Shown here in pieces: positions 61,104 through 64,000 of a DNA stretch of 64,000 nucleotides (position 1 is the first letter of the stretch; each line of letters starts with the position of its first letter). The DNA lies in contig CAWKIA010000030.1 of assembly GCA_963849635.1 (NCBI GenBank), positions 248,001 through 312,000 on the forward strand, given 5' to 3'. The notes beneath the pieces were generated by a model. That model was given only the letters and a program-made list of their open reading frames with translations. It had not been told where the DNA came from and ran no database searches. Made by a program: the position numbers and the translations under genes. This stretch comes from CAVRUD01 sp963849635 (lineage in GTDB: Bacteria > Chloroflexota > Chloroflexia > Thermomicrobiales > UBA6265).

Positions 61104-62692
61104 TCAGCGGCGGGGCGGCGCGTCCCCGTCGGTCGCCGCGGCGGCGAGCTGCGTCCGGGTCGCCAGTCCTCGCTTGGCGAGGATGCTGGAGACGTGGCTC
61201 TCCACCGTGCGCTCGCCGATGCTGAGGGCGGCGGCGATCTCGAGGTTTGACAGGCCCTGCGCCACCAACGGGAGCACCTCCCGTTCGCGCCGGGTCAGCG
61301 CCGGTGTGGGTCGGCCGGCGTGTCGGGGCGGGGCGCGGATCGGTGTCCTCCGTCGCGGGGAGCAGGGCGAAGAGCCGCCAGTCGCCCGGCGTCCCGGCGA
61401 GCGACCGGGTGCCGCGGTCCGCGAAGCGCAGCCCCGCCCCCGCCACCAGGTCCTTGACGGTGCCCGAGACCAGGATCTCCGATGGGGCGGCCTGCCCCGC
61501 CACCCACCCGGCGAGGGACACCGCGACGCCGCTCACCCGGTCGTCGCGCACCTCGCACTCGCCGGTGTGCAGCCCGGCCCGGGTCGCGAGGCCGAGGTCC
61601 CGGGCCGCATCGGCGATCGCTTCGGCGCAGCGGATCGCGCGGGCCGGGCCGTCGAAGGTCGCGACGACCCGGTCGCCGGTCAGCTCGAGCGTGCGGCCCC
61701 GGAAGTGGCCGAGCTCGCGGGCGGCCAGGGCCCGGAAGCGGTCCTGGAGATCGGCCCAGCGCCGGTCGCCGAGGGCGACCGCCTGCCCGACCGTGTCGGC
61801 GACCTCGCACACCAGGACGGTGGCCAGGACATGGTCGGGCGTCGCGACCGGCCGCGTGCCGGTGACGAAGGCCTCGATCTCGTCGACGAGGGCGTCGGCG
61901 TCACCAACCCAAGGGAGGTAGTCGCGGCCCGGCAGTTCGACCAGCCGGGCCCCGGGGATGCGGGCGGCGACGTAGCGGCCCTCCTCGACCTGGTAGACGC
62001 GGGTGTCGAGCCGATGCAGGACGAGCGTCGGCACGCGGATGGCCGGCAGGACGTGGCGGACGTCGATCTCCGCGTTCATGCGGTCGAGGGCGACGACGGC
62101 GCCGGGGCTGGCGCCCAGCCGCAGGCCGGTGCCGAACCAGGCACGGAATGCGGGGTCGTTTGCGACGCTCGGCGCTACGTCGGCGAGCCAGTCGGGATTC
62201 CCCCAGTCCTCGTGGATGGTCCGCGCCATCTCGTCGAGGCGTCTCCCTGCGCTCCGCGGCCGGGGGCGGCCAGGGGTAGTCGGGCTGCCGCACCTCCGCG
62301 GCGTAGGCGGCATAGAGGACCAGGGCGGCGATGCGGTCAGGGTAGGTGGCGGCGAAGAGGCAGGCAAGCGGCGCGCTCTCCGAGACGCCGAAGAGGACGG
62401 CCCGCGCCGAGCCGGCGGCGTCCATCACCGCCCGCACGTCGTCCATCCGCTCCTCGAGCGGGGCGATCCCGGCGGCGCGATCGGAGAGGCCGGTGCCGCG
62501 CTTGTCGAAGAGGATCAGGCGGGAGAAGGCGGCCAGCCGCCGCAGGAAATGCGCGTATCCCGGCTCCTCCCAGGCGTACTCGAGGTGGGAGACGGCGGGG
62601 GGCGCGCAGACGAGGTCGACCGGGCCGTCGCCGACGACCTGGTAGGCGATGCTGAGGTCGCCGCTTTTCGCGTACTTGGTTCGCGGCGCCAT
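61104..62692 (-). pseudogene. Alpha/beta hydrolase - adenylate/guanylate-cyclase-like - LuxR fusion, two frameshifts
   Basis: Frame 1 from ATG 62692: GDLSIAYQVVGDGPVDLVCA, FDKRGTGLSDR and the nucleophile elbow VLFGVSESAPLACLFA. Frame 2 takes over near 62240: EMARTIHEDWGNPDWLADVA, RVPTLVLHRLDTRVYQVEEG, then ELPGRDYLPWVGD, where the usual catalytic His is Tyr. A cyclase-type domain follows (VLATVLVCEVADTVGQAVAL, LELTGDRVVATFDGPARAIR, GLHTGECEV). The metal-binding Asp of the first motif is Glu or absent. Frame 3 after about 61325 gives LTRREREVLPLVAQGLSNLE IAAALSIGERTVESHVSSIL, a LuxR HTH. A transcriptional regulator built from degenerate enzyme domains is likely. Confidence 0.8.
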
Positions 62693-62825
62693 GGTCCCCT
62701 CACCCCACGCGGTGCGCCCTGCCCCGCTGCGCGGACGGGCAGCCTACCAAACCCTTCCGGCGCGTGTCGCGCCACCGGGCAACGGGTGCCGGCGACGTCG
62801 CGGCCGGCGTCACACAAACGCCCTT

Positions 62826-62855
62826 TTTTGAGACGGGCGTCAGGGTGTCTCAAAA
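62826..62855. repeat. TTTTGAGAC/GTCTCAAAA inverted repeat
   Basis: 9-bp perfect arms at 62826-62834 and 62847-62855 around a 12-base spacer, 50 bases upstream of the Nudix gene. The right arm recurs at 63373-63381 inside the last codons of that gene. Confidence 0.7.
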
Positions 62856-62907
62856 CCTCCCGGCCGCCTCTGCTACAGTAGTGACCCACGTCAGAGGAGG
62901 CAGATGC

Positions 62908-63390
62908 GTGGTCGTGCGTCCCACCGCCCGCGTGATCGTATTGGACGCCGAGGGTCGCGTCCTGCTGTTCCAGGTCGAAGACCAGTTGCTCTCCGATCCC
63001 GGCGGCCCCCGCGTCGTTGCCAAACCGCGTCTCTGCTGGGTCACGCCAGGCGGCGGGGTCGAGGCCGGCGAGACCTTCGAAGAGGCGGCTCGCCGCGAAC
63101 TCCTGGAGGAGACCGCGATCACGGCTACGACGCTGGGGGCGTGTGTCCATGAGGGCAACTGGGTGCTCCACACCGCTGAGGCCGACGTCGAGTTTCGTCA
63201 GCGCTTCTTCCTCCTTCGTGTGGCGAGCACTGAGCTGTCGCTCGACGGCCAGCACCCGCTGGAACGGGCCACCATTCGGGCGCATCGGTGGTGGTCCCTG
63301 CAGGACCTGACAGGCACCACCGAGACGATCTTCCCCAGCGAACTGCCCGCGATACTCCGGCGCGTCCTCGACGTCTCAAAAACGGTGTAG
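62908..63390 (+). CDS. Nudix hydrolase
   Basis: 160 residues from GTG 62908 with GAGGAGG upstream. Nudix box GGGVEAGETFEEAARRELLE ETAI matches Gx5Ex7REUxEExGU almost exactly. Preceding strands RPTARVIVLDAEGRVLLFQV and CWVTPGGG are typical. It hydrolyses a nucleoside diphosphate linked to another moiety; substrate unknown. The last residues (DVSKTV) are encoded by the GTCTCAAAAACGG motif, so the gene end coincides with a recurring repeat. Confidence 0.9.
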   Translation: MVVRPTARVIVLDAEGRVLLFQVEDQLLSDPGGPRVVAKPRLCWVTPGGGVEAGETFEEAARRELLEETAITATTLGACVHEGNWVLHTAEADVEFRQRFFLLRVASTELSLDGQHPLERATIRAHRWWSLQDLTGTTETIFPSELPAILRRVLDVSKTV

Positions 63391-63575
63391 CCCCAAAACA
63401 CAACCTAGTAGAGCGTCAAGGCTCAAATGCCGGGCGGAGGCGGCGAAGCGTGTGGCGTGTAGCGGCCGCGGTTGAACTCCCGGTTGATGGTGCCGCTGCC
63501 GACGCCGAGGCGGCAGCGGCCCGGGCCCCTCCACCCGTCGGCCAACCACCGGCGTTCGCCAAACCGGGGCCCCGA

Positions 63576-64000
63576 TCAGGGCGGGCTCGCCCTGGGACGT
63601 CCGAGGCGCGCCGCCACGCGTGCCAGCGTCCGCAGGACGAACGCTCCCGCGGCGACGTAGCCCAGGCTGTCGATCGTCAGCACGGCGACCGCGCCGAGTC
63701 GTTCCGTCGCCAGCCCGGCGATCGCCGCCCCGACGATCATCAGCAGCGCCGAAGTCGCCAGCAGCGCGCCCAAGACGCGACCCCGGTACGCATCCGGCGC
63801 TTCGGTCTGCATCACCGCCGCGTACCCGGTCCCGCCCACGGTCGACGCCACGCCGCCGACGGCCATCAGGAGCAGTCCGAGCCCGATCCCCGCCACGAAC
63901 GCCGGGTAGTTGAAGAGCGCCAAGTCGATCACCCCGATCCCGATCCACCCCCAGCCGAGCAGGAAGAGAGGCGGGCGCCCCTTGCCCCACGCACCGACCG
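63576..64000 (-). CDS. MFS transporter, C-terminal part (cut by window edge)
   Basis: Open to the right edge. LFLLGWGWIGIGVIDLALFN Y, then TEAPDAYRGRVLGALLATSA LLMIVGAAIAGLATERLGAV, is the last third of an MFS_3 exporter. It matches the exporter at 17972-19231 along its length (GVIDL, DAYRGRV, ALLMLISAAIAGFATDRFGA), so the two are paralogues. Substrate unknown. Confidence 0.88.
   Translation of the reverse strand, partial: VGAWGKGRPPLFLLGWGWIGIGVIDLALFNYPAFVAGIGLGLLLMAVGGVASTVGGTGYAAVMQTEAPDAYRGRVLGALLATSALLMIVGAAIAGLATERLGAVAVLTIDSLGYVAAGAFVLRTLARVAARLGRPRASPP

Overview
The window looks like a chromosomal piece of a high-GC, probably Chloroflexota (Thermomicrobia-like) bacterium. This is inferred from gene content, not from a marker gene: three large NB-ARC/LuxR (LAL-type) regulators, two F420-type luciferase-like (LLM) oxidoreductases, several Tat-exported enzymes, many cupin and NTF2-like proteins, and a family of secreted proteins whose leader reads roughly FDxxxRxLAxGxSRRxxL. 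No rRNA, tRNA, CRISPR array or phage module was seen.

Layout. 0-5 kb: the C-terminal part of a B12-binding MerR-type regulator, a GIY-YIG protein, an ABC-2 exporter pair and a convergent secreted protein. 5-10.4 kb: three frameshifted, secreted, mostly Cys-rich genes on the minus strand. Each has a plus-strand fragment of the C-terminal tail of a large DNA methyltransferase upstream of its start. 10.4-17.3 kb: DUF488, an OmpR/histidine kinase pair, a nested inverted-repeat element, YceI, NTF2-like and SMP-30 genes. 17.3-19.2 kb: a ParD antitoxin with a broken ParE toxin, and an MFS exporter. 19.4-28 kb: a co-directional minus-strand run of small-molecule tailoring genes (bicovalent FAD oxidase, nucleotidyltransferase-like, formyltransferase, two methyltransferases, two NTF2-like proteins, three cupins) with no obvious core synthase, interrupted by an IS5-like remnant. 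28-30.4 kb: an envelope operon (secreted protein, DoxX-like, DUF3574). 30.7-37.9 kb: two LAL regulators around a frameshifted EamA transporter. 38-53 kb: MFS, LLM oxidoreductase, a TetR gene with a clear promoter/operator, a large PAP2 fusion protein, DinB, a hexapeptide-repeat Cys-ladder protein, a divergent TetR/MMPL pair, a second LLM enzyme and a membrane-anchored MutS-like ATPase. 53-64 kb: a frameshift-rich segment with a third LAL regulator, a 4CL-like ligase, a class C beta-lactamase-like hydrolase, a Tat-exported protein, an ABM-like protein, an alpha/beta hydrolase-cyclase-LuxR fusion, a Nudix hydrolase and the end of an MFS gene.

Intergenic DNA is rich in repeats. There are at least four families: a composite inverted-repeat element built on GTCATCCTGAGC, a REP-like GTAGGGGCGGAC palindrome, a GTCCCCCAC family, and a GTGAGTCGTGAG palindrome. 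The last sits inside the coding sequence of two paralogous LAL regulators at the same place and in the same reading frame. A TTTTGAGAC/GTCTCAAAA motif recurs at module edges between 53.6 and 63.4 kb.

Frameshifts cluster at 5-10 kb and 53-63 kb and are rare elsewhere. They may be genuine decay or assembly errors; the sequence alone does not decide.
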